Notes: generated by a model from the sequence alone, not told the origin. Shown: positions 27,026-38,659, counted from the first letter of the stretch. The stretch: DNA of 64,000 nt from JANYLB01 sp963837715 (GCA_963837715.1 CAWIOF010000004.1:806001-870000), one strand, 5' to 3'. Translations and numbers: made by a program.

Positions 27026-28822
27026 GTGGACAGCGAGCGGGCGGCCCGCCGGGCCGGATGGCGCCTCATGTACGGGGCGATCCGACCGCAGCGTCCGTGG
27101 GTGATCAGCGGTGTGGCCGCCGGATTCATGTGGACCGCGGCGAAGGTCGCGGTCCCGCTGCTCGCGGCGGCCGCGATCAACCAGGGGATGGTGAACGGCG
27201 ACACCGGCGCGACGGTGACGTTCGTGCTGCTCATGCTCGCGGTGGGCGTGGTGCAGGCCGTCTGCACCGGGTTGCGGCGGTACTCCGCGTTCCGGATCGC
27301 CCTCCGGGCCGAGACCAACCTGCGCCAGCGGCTCTTCGCACACCTGCAACGCCTGCACTTCGCGTTCCACGACGAAGCCCAGACCGGTCAGCTCATGGCT
27401 CGGGCCAACACCGACATCCAGCAGATCGAGACGGTGGTGATCCTGCTGCCGCTCACCGCCGCGAGCACGCTCACGATGATCGTCGTGATCGGGATCCTCT
27501 TCTACTACTCCACCGGTCTCGCGCTGATGGTGCTCGCGCTCATGCCGCTCCTCCAGCTCGCGGCCACTCGCTTCTCGCACAGGATCCAGCCGGTCAACCT
27601 GGCGCTGCAGGAGGAGCTCGGCGACCTCTCGGGCGTCGTCGAGGAGACGATCTCGGGGATCCGCGTCGTGAAGGGCTTCGGCGCGGAGAAGGTGCAGGCC
27701 CGGGCGCTCGAGCACGAGGCCGATTCCGTGCTCACCAAGGCTCTCGACGCCGCGAAGCTGCGGGCCAACTTCCTCCCGCTCGTCGACCTCATCCCGACGC
27801 TCGCGCTCGTGGCGATCCTCTGGTACGGCGGCCACCAGGTGGTCGACGGGAAGCTCGAGGTGGGCGACCTGGTCGCGTTCAACGCGTTCGTCCTGATGTT
27901 GATCTGGCCGCTGCGGATGCTCGGAATGCTGTTGGCCCAGGCGTCGCGGGCGTCGGCCGGCGGTGGCCGGATCGACGAGATCCTGGCCACCGACTCCGCC
28001 ATCGCGGATCGCCCGGGCGCGGTGCCGATGCCCGACGGCGGCGGTGAGATCCGGTTCGACGGCGTGGGCTTCGGGTACGGCAGCGGGCCCCTCGTGCTCG
28101 ACGGACTCGACCTCACCCTGGGCGCGGGTGAGGCAGTGGCGCTCGTCGGTGCGACCGGTTGCGGCAAGACGACTGCGGCGCGCCTGCTCCCCCGGTTCTA
28201 CGACGTGACCGCGGGTCGGATCCTGATCGACGGGGTCGACCTGCGCGACGTGGTGGTCGAGCGAGCTGCGGCGCGGGATCGGCATCGTGTTCGACGACAC
28301 CTTCCTCTTCTCCGACACCATCCGGGAGAACATCGCGTTCGCCGAGCCCGAAGCCGCCGCTCGAAGACGTCCGGCGGGCGGCCCGCCTCGCTGGAGCCGA
28401 CGCGTTCATCGAAGCGCTGCCCGACGGCTACGAGACGCTGATCGGTGAGCACGGCTACTCGCTCTCCGGTGGACAACGGCAGCGGATCGCGATCGCCCGC
28501 GCGGTGTTGGCCGACCCGAAGGTGCTCATCCTCGACGACGCCACCTCGGCCGTCGACCCGACCAAGGAGCACGAGATCCGCGCCGCGCTGCAGCGAGGTC
28601 ATGGGCGGCCGGACGACCCTGATCATCGCCCACCGGCCCGCAACCATCGCGCTCGCCGATCGGGTCGTGCTCATGGGCGACGGTCGTGTCGTGGCCGAGG
28701 GGACACATCAGGAGCTGCTCGCGACATCGGAGCGCTACCGCGAGGTGCTCGCCCACGCCGAGGGCGACGAGATCGACCTCGACGTCGGCAGGGATCCCCG
28801 GGTCATGAGCGGGCAGTCATGA
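27026..28822 (+). CDS. ABC exporter subunit with degenerate ATPase site (three frameshifts)
   Basis: The product is about 598 aa: six membrane helices then an ATPase domain. Walker A is GATGCGKTT, the signature LSGGQRQRIA and Walker B LILDDATSAVD, with Asp in place of the catalytic Glu, as in the degenerate subunit of heterodimeric exporters. Frame changes near 28262, 28350 and 28600 return the gene to its original frame; each piece matches the family. GTG 27026 follows a GGGGAGGG Shine-Dalgarno. The stop overlaps the partner gene (ATGA). Confidence 0.8.
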
Positions 28823-30636
28823 GAGGCGCGTGGATCGAGCCCGGTCCCGTCGAGGAGGCGCTCTCCCGCGACGAGGCGAAGGGGGTGCTGCGCCGACTCT
28901 GGACGACGCTCCGGCCGTACCGGGGCCAGATCGTGGTCGCGACGCTCGTGCTCACCGCCCAGACGTTGTGCCTGCTCGCGGGCCCGTTCCTGCTGTCGAT
29001 CGGCATCGACAAGGGGATCGACCCGAGCAAGAACCCCGAGCCGAACCTCGCGGTGCTGAACACCGTCGCCGCGATCTACCTCGCGGCTGCGCTCCTGAGC
29101 TGGGTGTTCGGGCGAATGGTGATCCTGCGGGTGGCGCGCATCGGCGAGACGTTCCTGCGCGACCTCCGTTCGCGGGTGTTCCGCCACCTGTTGCGGCTGG
29201 GCCTCGACTTCTTCGAGAAGGAGAAGACCGGCAAGCTGGTGACGCGCATGACGGCCGACATCGACGCGCTCCAGGACCTCGTCTCGCAGGGCCTCGTCGC
29301 GTTCGTCCAGAACGGCTTGATCTTCGTCGGCGCGATCATCTTCATGGTCATCCTGAGCTGGCAGCTCGCGCTCTGCACGCTGGTGATCGTCCCGCCGGTG
29401 ATCTTCGCCAGCCGCTGGTTCCGGCGGGAGTCGAACCGGGCGTACCTCGAGGTGCGCGAGCGCATCGCCACGAACCTCGTCGACGCTGCAGGAAGGGCTC
29501 TCGGGCGTGCGGGTCGTGCAGGCGTTCGCCCGGGAGCGGGCGTGGACCCGCCGGTTCCACGAGACGAACGAAGCCCAGTTCGACGCCAACCTCGAGACGG
29601 TCCAGATCTCCGTGCGCTACTTCCCCTTCATCGAGTTCATCGGCGTCGCCGGCTTCGCGGTGATCATCGGGATCGGCGGGTTGTTCGTCGACCAGGGCTG
29701 GTTGCAGATCGGCGTGCTCGCCGCGTTCGTCCTCTACCTCAACAACCTGTTCGAGCCGATCCAGCAGCTCAGTCAGCTCTTCGACACGGTGCAGAAGGCC
29801 GGCGCCGCGCTGCACAAGCTGTTCGAGCTCCTCGACACCGAGAGCGCCATCGTCGAGCGACCCGGGGCTGTCGATCTTCCGCGAGCAAGGAGCGTTCGAG
29901 GTCGACGACGTGTCGTTCGCGTACCTCGACGACACCTACGTCCTGCGCGACGTGTCCCTGTCGATCGGTGCCGGCGAGCGCCTCGCGCTCGTTGGCCCGA
30001 CCGGAGCCGGCAAGTCGACGCTGGCGAAGCTCCTCGTCCGGTTCTACGACCCGCGCGGCGGAACGATCCGCTACGGCGGGGTCGATCTGCGCGACGCAAC
30101 GCTCGACTCGCTCCGCGAGCGGATCGTCGTCGTCCCCCAGGAGGGGTTCCTGTTCGCGGGCACGATCCGCGACAACATCCGGATCGGTCGCCCCGGCGCG
30201 TCCGACGACGACATCGCCGCCGCGATCGAGGCCGTGGGCCTCACCGACCGGTTCGCGGCGCTCCCCGAGGGGCTCGAGACCGAGGTGCGCGAGCGGGGCT
30301 CACGGCTCTCGGGCGGAGAGCGTCAGCTCGTGTCGCTTGGTCCGGGCCGCACTGGCCGACCCTGAGGTGCTGGTGCTCGACGAAGCGACGTCGAACCTCG
30401 ATCCCGGTACCGAGGTCGCGGTCGAACGTGCGCTGGAGACGCTGATGGAGGGTCGGACCGTGGTGGTGGTCGCCCACCGCCTGTCGACCGCAGCCCGCTG
30501 CGATCGGATCGCCGTGGTCGACGACGGTCACCTCGCCGAGATCGGCACGCACGAGGAGCTCCTCGCGCAGGGCGGTCGCTACGAGCGGCTCTTCTCGGCG
30601 TGGACCTCGGGTGTGGCCATGGGCCGCACCGCCTGA
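28819..30636 (+). CDS. ABC exporter subunit with canonical ATPase site (three frameshifts)
   Basis: The product is about 605 aa with the same layout as its partner. Walker A is GPTGAGKST, the Q-loop VVVPQEG, the signature LSGGERQL and Walker B LVLDEATSNLD with the catalytic Glu. Together with the Asp-bearing partner this fits a heterodimeric exporter (BmrCD, TM287/288 type) for drugs or lipids. Frame changes near 29490, 29880 and 30340 look like consensus indels. Its last 58 nt overlap the tail of the convergent response regulator. Confidence 0.8.
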   Translation: MRGAWIEPGPVEEALSRDEAKGVLRRLWTTLRPYRGQIVVATLVLTAQTLCLLAGPFLLSIGIDKGIDPSKNPEPNLAVLNTVAAIYLAAALLSWVFGRMVILRVARIGETFLRDLRSRVFRHLLRLGLDFFEKEKTGKLVTRMTADIDALQDLVSQGLVAFVQNGLIFVGAIIFMVILSWQLALCTLVIVPPVIFASRWFRRESNRAYLEVRERIATNLVDAAGRALGRAGRAGVRPGAGVDPPVPRDERSPVRRQPRDGPDLRALLPLHRVHRRRRLRGDHRDRRVVRRPGLVADRRARRVRPLPQQPVRADPAAQSALRHGAEGRRRAAQAVRAPRHRERHRRATRGCRSSASKERSRSTTCRSRTSTTPTSCATCPCRSVPASASRSLARPEPASRRWRSSSSGSTTRAAERSATAGSICATQRSTRSASGSSSSPRRGSCSRARSATTSGSVAPARPTTTSPPRSRPWASPTGSRRSPRGSRPRCASGAHGSRAESVSSCRLVRAALADPEVLVLDEATSNLDPGTEVAVERALETLMEGRTVVVVAHRLSTAARCDRIAVVDDGHLAEIGTHEELLAQGGRYERLFSAWTSGVAMGRTA

Positions 30637-31503
30637 AGCACCTCTTCGTCGCGCATCGGCCGACCCGCGGTGCCGGCTCCCACGCCTCGGCGGCCGTTGC
30701 CCTGCGAGCGTCGCCGTTCTCGGCCCCGCCAGCTCGCCGCGGTGCGTTCGTCGCGGCGCCGGTCTTCGACCGCCGCCTGGTCGGCGAGTCGGAACCCCTC
30801 GCCGCGCGACGGTGAGGAGGAACGCCGGGTGCGAGGGATCGGGTTCGAGCTTGTTGCGGATGCGTCGGATGTGCGCGACGACCCGTTCACCGTCGTCGGT
30901 CGGCACGGGACCCCAGACCAGCTCGGCGAGCTGATCGCGCGACATCACCGCTCCCTGCGCCCGGGCGAGCGCCACGAGCAGCTTGTACTGGATCGGCGTG
31001 AAGTCGACGACCTCGCCCCACCACCGCGCACCGCGGCGGGGTACGTCGAGCTCGAGCGGCCCCCAACGGATCGGATCGGTCGAGCGGTCGCGGCGCTGCA
31101 GCATGAGCAACGCCGAGATCCGTGACGCGATCTCGCCGTCGCTCGCCTGGATGTCGATCCCGGCGAGCACGCCCATCTCGGCGAGGACCGGGTTGGGGAG
31201 CTCCTCGCGGTCGAGGAGGACCACGATCGGATCACCGAACCGCTGCGCAGCCGTGACGATGGAGCCGACCCGGTTCCGGGCCGACGAGCGCGAGGAGCAC
31301 GAGGTCGAACCGCATGGCCCGGGTGGCCACGCCGACCTGGTCGGGCGAGAAGACGAGGGTCGGCGAGCAGGTTGCGATCGGCGCAGGCCATCGCGATGCG
31401 ACCCGCCGCGATCGGGGTCGGCGATGGCGACGAGGATCGATGCCGGCTCTGCCGTCGGTCGACTCGTGGCGCGCGACGGCAACAGAGTCGCTGGGTGCCC
31501 CAC
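30579..31503 (-). CDS. OmpR-type response regulator (several frameshifts)
   Basis: Reassembled across frames, the protein has a receiver-like N-terminus (ILVAIADPD, later VVLLDREELPNPVLAEMGV) and an OmpR/PhoB winged helix: DFTPIQYKLLVALARAQG, VMSRDQLAELVWG, VVAHIRRIRNKLEPDP and TVRGEGFRL. Breaks occur near 30820, 31280, 31360 and 31420. The receiver is short and its phospho-acceptor is not certain. No sensor kinase lies next to it. GTG 31503 is a likely but unproven start. It may regulate the exporter pair or the surface proteins downstream. Confidence 0.65.
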
Positions 31504-31668
31504 CCACGCTGCCTCCCCTGGCTGATCGGGCCCGCGATGTCGCCATCTTCTATCACCTCGACACCGTCCGGGGAAAGACGGCGTCTGTTCCGGTATGCGT
31601 GGCTTGGGAAGATTGCTCCGTGCCCGTCCGTGGGCAACGATCCCCGATCCGTTTCGGGGCGGGGGGTA

Positions 31669-33772
31669 CTACTGGACGATCCGGTCGGGGCGGGAGTGCT
31701 TCGTCCGGCGCTGGATGAGGATCCCTCCGCCGGTGAGGGCGAGTCCGAAGAGTGCCTGGAGCGGGAGGGAGTCGCTCCCGGTGACGGGCAGGGTGCCGGC
31801 CTGCACGGCCTTCCCCTCGACCTCGATCGGGAGGGCCGCCGGGACCGCAGGCGGGCGGAGCTCCTGCTTGCCTTCGACCTCGACCTCGACGTCGACCGGG
31901 GGCTCCTCCGGTGTGGTGGGTGCCGGGCAGGCCTCGTCGAAGTCGGCCGCGTCGCCGATGATCTGCGTGACGCACACGGTGCTGCGGAGGCCCATGACGT
32001 CGACCGGGCCGGTGAGGATGTTCGCCGTGCCGAGCACCTGCGCCGCACCTGGCTCGAGGGTGTTCAGGTCGGAGCCGGTCACGACGGACTCGGCGAGGTT
32101 GTCAGCCGGAGTTCGCGAGCGAGATCCCGATGTTCAGCACACCGGTGATCTGGCGGATGCGGACACCGCCTTCGCTCGACTCCCAGGCCTCACCCTCGTC
32201 GAGACCGGCGAGCGTCTCGGTGGCGCTGATGTCGCCGCGGAGATCGAGGAGCGCCGATCCGAGGTCGAGGGCATCGGCCATGTCGGTGTTGCCGCATGGC
32301 GAGCGCCGACGGGGTTCGCGAGCAGCGCGAGGAAGCGGGCGACCATCTGCTTCCGCGCTCGCCATCGGCGACCCGTCGGGCAGCACCGCGACGGTTCCCG
32401 CCGGCGCCGTTCAGGCCGGTGTTGGCGAGCGCGGCGCCGAAGTTGCCGATCCAGGCGCTCTGGTCGGCGGTGGCGGAGTCGGTGCCGGACACGCTGCCGT
32501 TGACGCTCTGGGAGATGCCCGACTGCGACTGGTTGCCGATCGCGGTCGCGTTGCCGGTGCCGATCGCGGCGGAGCCTCCGGACCGAAGAGCACGGCGGGG
32601 TCGAGGCCGAAGAGCGCGGCGATCAGGCCCTCGATCATCGTCCGCTGCTCGTCGGGGAGGCCGTTCATCCACTCAGGGCGTAGTTGCCGCCCGAGTTCGC
32701 GAGCGCGAGACCGAAGTTGACGATCACGGCGCGTTGGGTCACGGTGATCGAGCCGTCGTCGGCCGCGGTCACGGTGACGATCTGCATGATCAGCGAACCC
32801 GAGTTGTCGCCGACCGCGTTGGTGTTGCCGGTGCCGATCCGCGGCCGATCCGTTTCCGGGCGCGCCGCCGGCCGCGACTTCCTGTGCCGCCGCCGACCAC
32901 CGAACCGGCGGCGAGGTTCAAGCCGGTGTTGCCGACGCCGATCCCGATGTTGACGACGGTCACGCTCTGGTCGCTCGCGCTCCCGCCGACGACGGTGACG
33001 CCCTGCACGATCTGGGTGTTGCCGAGCAGGCCGGTGACGTTCGCGTTGCCGGTGCCGATGCCGGCCATGTCCGGCCGCGCCGAGGCGCTCGCCGCCCGCC
33101 GCGCCGGCCGCGTTGGCGCCCGAGTTCGAGATGCCGACGCCGATGTTGATGATCAGCGCGACCTGCAGGACGTCGACCTGGCCGTTGCCGGTGGCCGCGA
33201 TGTTCGTGATCTGCGCGATCCCGCCGGTGGAGTTCGTGCCCTGGGCGTTCGCGTTGCCGCTCGTGACGCCGGCGGCGCCGGTCGGGCGTGGTGGTGCAGA
33301 TGAGTGCGATCTGGGTGCCGCTCGTGGGGCAGGGTCGGCCTGCACGCCGCCGCCGGTCGTCGTTGCCGACGGCGGTGTTGCCACCGCTGTTGCCGGCGCC
33401 GGTGCCGGTGGAGTCGACCGTTGCGGTCTGGTCGGTCTGGCGTGGTGGGCGACCGCGTGCCGGAGCCGGGTCCGTCGGTCGGCTCGGCGGCCGGCGCGGG
33501 ATCGGCGGCCGGCGTGTCGACGACCGCTTCGGGTGCGGGCGTTGCCGGGATCCAGAGCGAATCGCCGGCGGGATCAGGGGTCGGTGCCGGTGCGGTCTCG
33601 GGTGCGACGTCGTCGGTGGCCTGCGCGGTGCCGCTCAGCAGCAGCACGCCGGCCGCGAAGGCGGCGGAGCCGACCGCAGCCTTGGCCGCGCGGCGCACAC
33701 CGGTGCGCGTGGCCCGATGGTCGGTGCTGCTGCTCCCCGCGTCGGCGGGGCCCCCGTGTTCCTCGGGCTCAT
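31669..33772 (-). CDS. Secreted repeat protein with LPVTG-like cell-wall anchor (multiple frameshifts)
   Basis: Joined across frames, the product is about 700 aa. It has an N-terminal signal (VGSAAFAAGVLLLSGTAQA), four or more repeat units and a sorting-like end: LPVTGSD, a hydrophobic stretch (LFGLALTGGGILI) and RRTKHSR. Each unit starts GTGNAxAxGN.., passes a short beta-like stretch and ends with (V/I)N(I/F)G(V/L)xx(S/N)NxGxN, e.g. IINIGVGISNSGANAAG. One unit is followed by MNGLPDEQRTMIEGLIAAL. ATG 33772 has AAGGAG about 8 nt upstream but needs an early frame change. It is probably a surface fibre or adhesin; frameshifts are likely errors. Confidence 0.6.
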
Positions 33773-33970
33773 CGTGTGTGCTCCTTGTACGGGACGCTCG
33801 CTCCCGGCTGGCCTGTCCCCCGTGGCCGGACTGCCGAGAGGTGTTCCGGGTCGTGCACATCCGTGTGCGTCACCCGGTGCGGCGGGAGAGGGATCCGGGT
33901 GGGGAGACTCGACGCCTCCCCACCCGGGATTCCCTCGTCGCCGTGTGCCGGTCGAGACCGGCGGAGTTGC

Positions 33971-34845
33971 TCAGCCGAGGTCGACGTCTGTCTGACCGAC
34001 GGTCTGGTTGGAGCTCGCACCACCGCTGTTCGTCTGGGTGACGGACGTGGTGGACGAGTTGCTCGAGGTCGCAGCACCCGTCGTGACGGAAGCGGTGCTG
34101 TTCCCCGTGTTGGCCGACGTGGAGCTCTGGGTGCTGGAACCACCCGTGTTGCCGGCCGTCGCACCGTCGGCGTCGCCGCCGCCGATGTTGCCGCCGCTAG
34201 GCCGCCGCGTTGCGCGTACTGCCCCGTGCCGTTGTAGCCACCGACGCCCGAGTAGGCGCGGTTGCCGCCGCTGTTCGCGTGAGCCTGCTGGCTCGTGCTG
34301 ACCGAGGCACCCTGGGTGACGGTGAGGATCGCCGACGAGTAGTTGTCGATGTAGCCGTCGCCGTCGATGTCGATGTCGTCCTGGGTGACGCCCTGGGTGG
34401 AGCTGGCACCACCGCTGTTGTCCTGACCGACGGTGGTGCGCGGCCGTGTTGGTCGCGCTGGCCGGACCGGTCGAGATGGTCGCGGCGCTGGTGCCGTCGT
34501 TCGTGGAACTCGGACGTCTGGTCGTCGGTGCCGCCGGTGTTGCCGGCGATCGCGTCGTCAGCGTCCTCAGCCGAGATGTTGCCCTCGGATGCGGATGCGT
34601 CAGCGTCCTGCTCGGTCTCGTTCTCGCCCCAGACGCCCGACTGCGGCGTGGTTGTCACCGGTGTTGGCGTCGGCGTCCTGGATCGGTCGAGACGTCGGTC
34701 CACTGGTCGACGTACGCGTCGGCAGTGCTGTCGTTGTCGAGCGAACCTGCCGTCGGCGCAACGCGGTACCGGCGAACAGTCCCAACGGCAGTCCTGCGGC
34801 GAACAGCACCGCTCCGACCTTGGCCATGTTCTTCTTGCTTGCCAA
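33971..34845 (-). CDS. Secreted Ser/Thr/Asn/Gln-rich repeat protein (multiple frameshifts)
   Basis: The product is about 290 aa. TTG 34845 has AGGGGAGG 4 nt upstream and opens a signal-like stretch (MAKVGAVLFAAGLPLGLFAG). The rest, joined across frames, is low-complexity: DQWTDVST, ASEGNISAEDADDAIAGN, GNIGGGDADGATAGNTGGSS, ending in VTQTNSGGASSNQTVGQTDV. The GNxGG and TQTNSGG units resemble those of the neighbouring anchored protein. No sorting signal is seen. It may be co-expressed with that protein and share its surface role. Confidence 0.5.
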
Positions 34846-35011
34846 TGAGCCTCCCCTCATCGCTTGGCCGGCGTCATGCCCATTGGCGAGTCATGACGCC
34901 GTGCGCTCGCTGAAAGTGCGCGAGTCGCCCACGAACTAGAGCAAAATACCGCAGGGTGCGCAGAAGGGCAAGCGGCCTCCACTTACCGAACAATTCCGGT
35001 TCACTTCGTGA

Positions 35012-35939
35012 TCATGTGAATTGACGGACCGAGGTGCCGGAGGGTCCCGGCGGGGTCTGCAACCCTGGAAACCGATGCGGACGCTCAGGATGTCGTCGAT
35101 GTCGACGAGCTCCACGACCGGCTGCAAGCCGGTGCGCGAATCGCCGCAAGCTGCGCAGGACCGGAATCCCCAGAATCAGGACGAGCAGGGCGTTCGCGAG
35201 CGCGGTCGCGGCGTCCCAACCGAGCGATGTGGCGACGTAGAACGACCAGTACCGGTGCAGCGTGTCGGCGAATCCGAGGCCCGGGTACCACGACAGCGAG
35301 CCGCCGCGCTGGAACGGCCAGAACCACAGGTTCATGATCGCCCCGTACAGGAAACCCCACACCCAGGCGTACCCGGCGAGCGCGACGACCTCGATGCGTG
35401 CGATCGGAGCGGGCGGTGACGCGGGCGAGCGAGCCCGGCGCCTGCGCCCATCCAGCCGAGCGCGAGCATCTGGAAGGGCAGCCACGGGCCGATGCCGCCG
35501 GTGATGAACGCCGACACCCCCATCGTGCACATGCCGAGGAGCAGCCCGAACCGCGCGCCGAACGCAGCGCCGCCCAGCACGACGAGGAAGAGCATCCCCG
35601 CGTTGTTGCCCGGGAGGTCGAGCAGGCGCCCGAGGCCCGGCGAACGCCGACAGCACCCCGAGGATCGCGACCGTCGCGCCGTTCATCGTCCCGCGTCGGA
35701 CCTCGAGCGAGATCGTGGCGACCACGAGCGCCGCCGACCAGGGCGGCGACGAGCGGCGCGTCGCCGGCGTGGGCCGAGTTCGGCAGCGCCGTGCCCGGGA
35801 TCCAGAACGGGTACAGGAACGCCGCTGCGCCGAGGACCGTGGTGAGCACGTACACCGCGATCGGTCGGGCGCGGCCTCCACCGGTCCGGCCGGAACCTCC
35901 GGGAATCCGGCGCAGGAGCGCGGCGGTGTCGACGCTCAC
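35012..35939 (-). CDS. ECF transporter substrate-specific (S) component, likely cobalamin (frameshifts)
   Basis: The product has about six membrane helices. Landmarks are AFLYPFWIPGTA in the first part, MLFLVVLGGAAFGARFGLLL, ITGGIGPWLPFQMLALGWMG and ALAGYAWVWGFLYGAIMNLW. The GPWLPFQM segment and overall size match vitamin-binding S components. Frame changes lie near 35420, 35640 and 35730, and the true C-terminus is uncertain. GTG 35939 overlaps the stop of the ATPase gene. Cobalamin is inferred from the riboswitch-controlled surface protein encoded divergently. Confidence 0.7.
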
Positions 35940-37557
35940 GGCTCGACCCGGCCGACGGGCCCCGCGGCGACGGCGCGGGCTCGGGCGACCTCGTCGACGG
36001 TGAGGAACGGCGGCAGCACCCGGAGCACCTGTGGCGCGAACAACGATCCGGCGAGCACCTCACGCGCCGGTCCCGACGCGACGACGTCGCCGTCGCCGAG
36101 CACGACGACCCGGCCGGCGCTGCGGGCCGCGAGCTCGACGTCGTGGGTGGCGAGCACCACCGCGCCGCCCCCGTCGGCGTGCGCCCGCAACGCCCGCTCG
36201 AGTCCGGCCCGCGAGGGCGCGTCCATCCCGCGCGTCGGCTCGTCGAGGAGCAGCACGTCGGCACCGCCCGACCGCGACCGCGGCGACTGCGACCCGTTGG
36301 CGCTCGCCGCCCGCGAGCGAGCGGGGATGTCGGTCGGCGAGGTGGGTGAGGTCGAGCGCGTCGAGCCAGTGGTCGACCTCGCCCTGGTCGCGCCGCCCGA
36401 GGAGGTGGAGGGTCTGTTCGAGCTCGGCCCGCACGGTCGAGCGCGAACAGCAGCGTGTTCGGGTCCTGGGGCACGTACGCGACCGTGCCGGGGCCGCTCG
36501 ATCGAACCGGCGCGTGCGGTGAGCAGACGGCCGAGCACGCGGAGCAGGGTGGTCTTGCCGGCTCCGTTGCGGCCGAGGAGCGCGACCACCTCACCGCGGC
36601 GCGCCGTGATCGACACGTCGGCCAGCACCGTGCGGCCACCGAGCTCGACGTGCACTCCCGTGGCGTCGAGGAGGAGCTCGCCCGCGGCCGGACCCGGTGC
36701 TGCGGGGGGTGGCTGATCGAACCGGTCGGATCCGTCGGGCCCGCCGGCGGCAGCTGCGAGACGGCGTGCGTCGCGGACCGTGAGCGGCAGCGGCTCCCAG
36801 CCGAGGAGCCGGGCGAGGTGGGTGACCGGGGGAGCCCCCGCGTAGCCGGCGAGCACGCGGCCGGCGGGCCCGGGCGGGGCGCTGATCGCTCCGGCGTCGA
36901 AGATGACCGCGCGGTCGGCGAGCGGCGCCGCACGTTCGAGACGGTGCTCGGCGAGCAACACGGTCGTGCCCAGGTCGGCGTTGAGGCGGCCGATGGCGGC
37001 GAGCACGTCGTCGGCACCCTGCGGGTCGAGCTGCGAGGTGGGTTCGTCGAGCACGAGCGCGGCCGGCGCCGCAGCGAGAGCACCGGCGATCGCGCAGCGC
37101 TGCCGTTCCCCGCCCGAGAGCGAGCTCGGCGCCCGCTCGCGGAGCTGGGCGATGCCCAGGGCGTCGAGCACCTCCTCGACCCGGCGCCGCATCGCCTGCG
37201 GTGCGTGGCCGAGGTTCTCGAGCACGAAGGCGAGGTCGCGCTCGACGTGATCGACCACGAACTGGGCCTCCGGATCCTGATGGACGAACCCCACGACGTC
37301 GGCGAGCTCGCGGGGTCGGTGCGTCCGCGTCGAGCGTCCGAACGCGAGCACCTCACCGCCGAACTGCCCGCCACTCGCGTGCGGCACCAGGCCGTTCGCG
37401 GCCCGCAGCAGCGTGGACTTCCCCGACCCCGAACCACCCGCGACGAGCAGGATCTCGCCCGCCTCGACCTCGAGGTCGACGTCGTGGAGCGCGGCGCGGG
37501 GCGTGTCGGGATAGCGGAACGACACGCCCTGCGTACGAGCAGGGCACGGGTGGTCAT
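35936..37557 (-). CDS. ECF transporter ATPase, tandem fused domains (frameshifts)
   Basis: The product is about 540 aa with two ABC ATPase domains in one chain. Domain 1 has GGSGSGKSTLL, GFVHQDPEAQFV, SLSGGERQRCAIAG and ALVLDEPTSQLD. Domain 2 has GRNGAGKTTLL, YVPQDP, SLAGGERQRVAVAA and LLLDEPTRGMD. These are the EcfA/EcfA' pair. ATG 37557 overlaps the stop of the T component (ATGA). Frame changes occur near 37530, 36500, 36435 and 36270. It energises vitamin uptake with the T and S subunits. Confidence 0.8.
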
Positions 37558-38648
37558 GCTTCGACCGGATGTTCGGCGGGAAGCGCACGCGGAGCGGGAT
37601 CCGGGACCCGGAGCATCGGCGCGAGCAGGGCGGTGAGCGCGAGCGACGCGGCAGCACCGCGAAGCGCGGGCCAGTGCAGCGGGCTCGCGGCCCAGCGTGA
37701 GCGTCGACTCGCCCCACGGCCGAGAGCGCGACGATCCCGATCGGGGCGAGCATGGCGATGAGCCGCCATCGCGCCGTCGGCGCGGGTGAAGCGACGCGGC
37801 CGGTAGCGGCTGCGGTGTCGGGCCGCCGACGCGGCCCACACCGCCACGAGGAGCAGGCCGACCCCGACGACGCCGAGCAGCGAGCGCGACCGTCGACGCG
37901 CGGCCGACCAGCGCCACGAACGCTCCACCGAGCGCGAGCAGCGACGCGAACCCGGCCCAGCCCGCGACTCGGTCGAGCGGCGAGGCGCCGCCGTACGCGA
38001 ACCCGCGCGCGTCCATCGACTCGGCGAGGTTCACCGCGCGTTCCATCCCGCTCTCGAGCACCGGGATCGCCTGGCGGATCAGCCGACCCCGGCGCACGAC
38101 CCGGCCCCCGGTGCGCGCTCGGTCGGCTTCGCGCACCGCAGCGATCGCCTGGATCGTCGACGGGACGAACGCGAGCGCGACCGTGACCACGAGTCCGAGC
38201 TCGTAGAAGGCGCGCGGCGTCGACTGCACGAGCTCGTAGTGCGACACGACCGCGTTGAACGCACCGAACACCGCCATCACCCCGACCACCACGAACCCCT
38301 CGGCCGCGGCCTGGAACAGGACCTCGGCCTCGACGCGGCCCCCCGACGGTGAACCCGCCGAGCAGCTGGGGGAGCGTGAACGACGGGGTGGTGAACAGCT
38401 TCGGTGCCGATCCCCGTGTGGGTGGTCGCGGCGGTGAGCGCCACCCGGATGACCATGAACACCACGCCGAGCGTCAGCAGCACCGGGAACGCGCGCGCGA
38501 ACGGGCCGTCGCTGCCGTGCACCTGCACGACCAGCGCGGCGATGCCGATCACGACGGCGACGTAGAGCGGGTTCGGGGCGAGCTGGAGCGACATCGCGGC
38601 CGCGAGCGCCCAGATCAGCCACGCGAGCGCGTGGAAGCGGCTGGTCAT
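37554..38648 (-). CDS. ECF transporter transmembrane (T) component (frameshifts)
   Basis: The product is about 364 aa. Helices such as LYVAVVIGIAALVVQVHG and FELG-like YELGLVVTVALAFVPSTIQA precede the coupling-helix signature of EcfT, here ESGMERAVNLAESMDARGF (Ala-Arg-Gly type motif). The C-terminal part ends LPAEHPVEA at TGA 37554-37556. Frame changes lie near 38400, 38345, 38100, 37860 and 37700. It is first in the ecfT-ecfAA-ecfS operon; the start faces the divergent riboswitch region. Confidence 0.7.
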
Positions 38649-38659
38649 CGCCCGACAGC

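Noticed and set aside
24574..27318. A long minus-strand open frame opposite the FtsH-like gene
   Set aside because: The protein has no recognisable domain and is rich in Arg, His and Asp as typical of antisense frames in high-GC DNA. The plus strand encodes a clear protease.
31642..31659. CCCCGA/TCGGGG hairpin after the repeat protein gene as a terminator
   Set aside because: The stem is only 6 bp, without a T-run. It is too weak to list as a feature.
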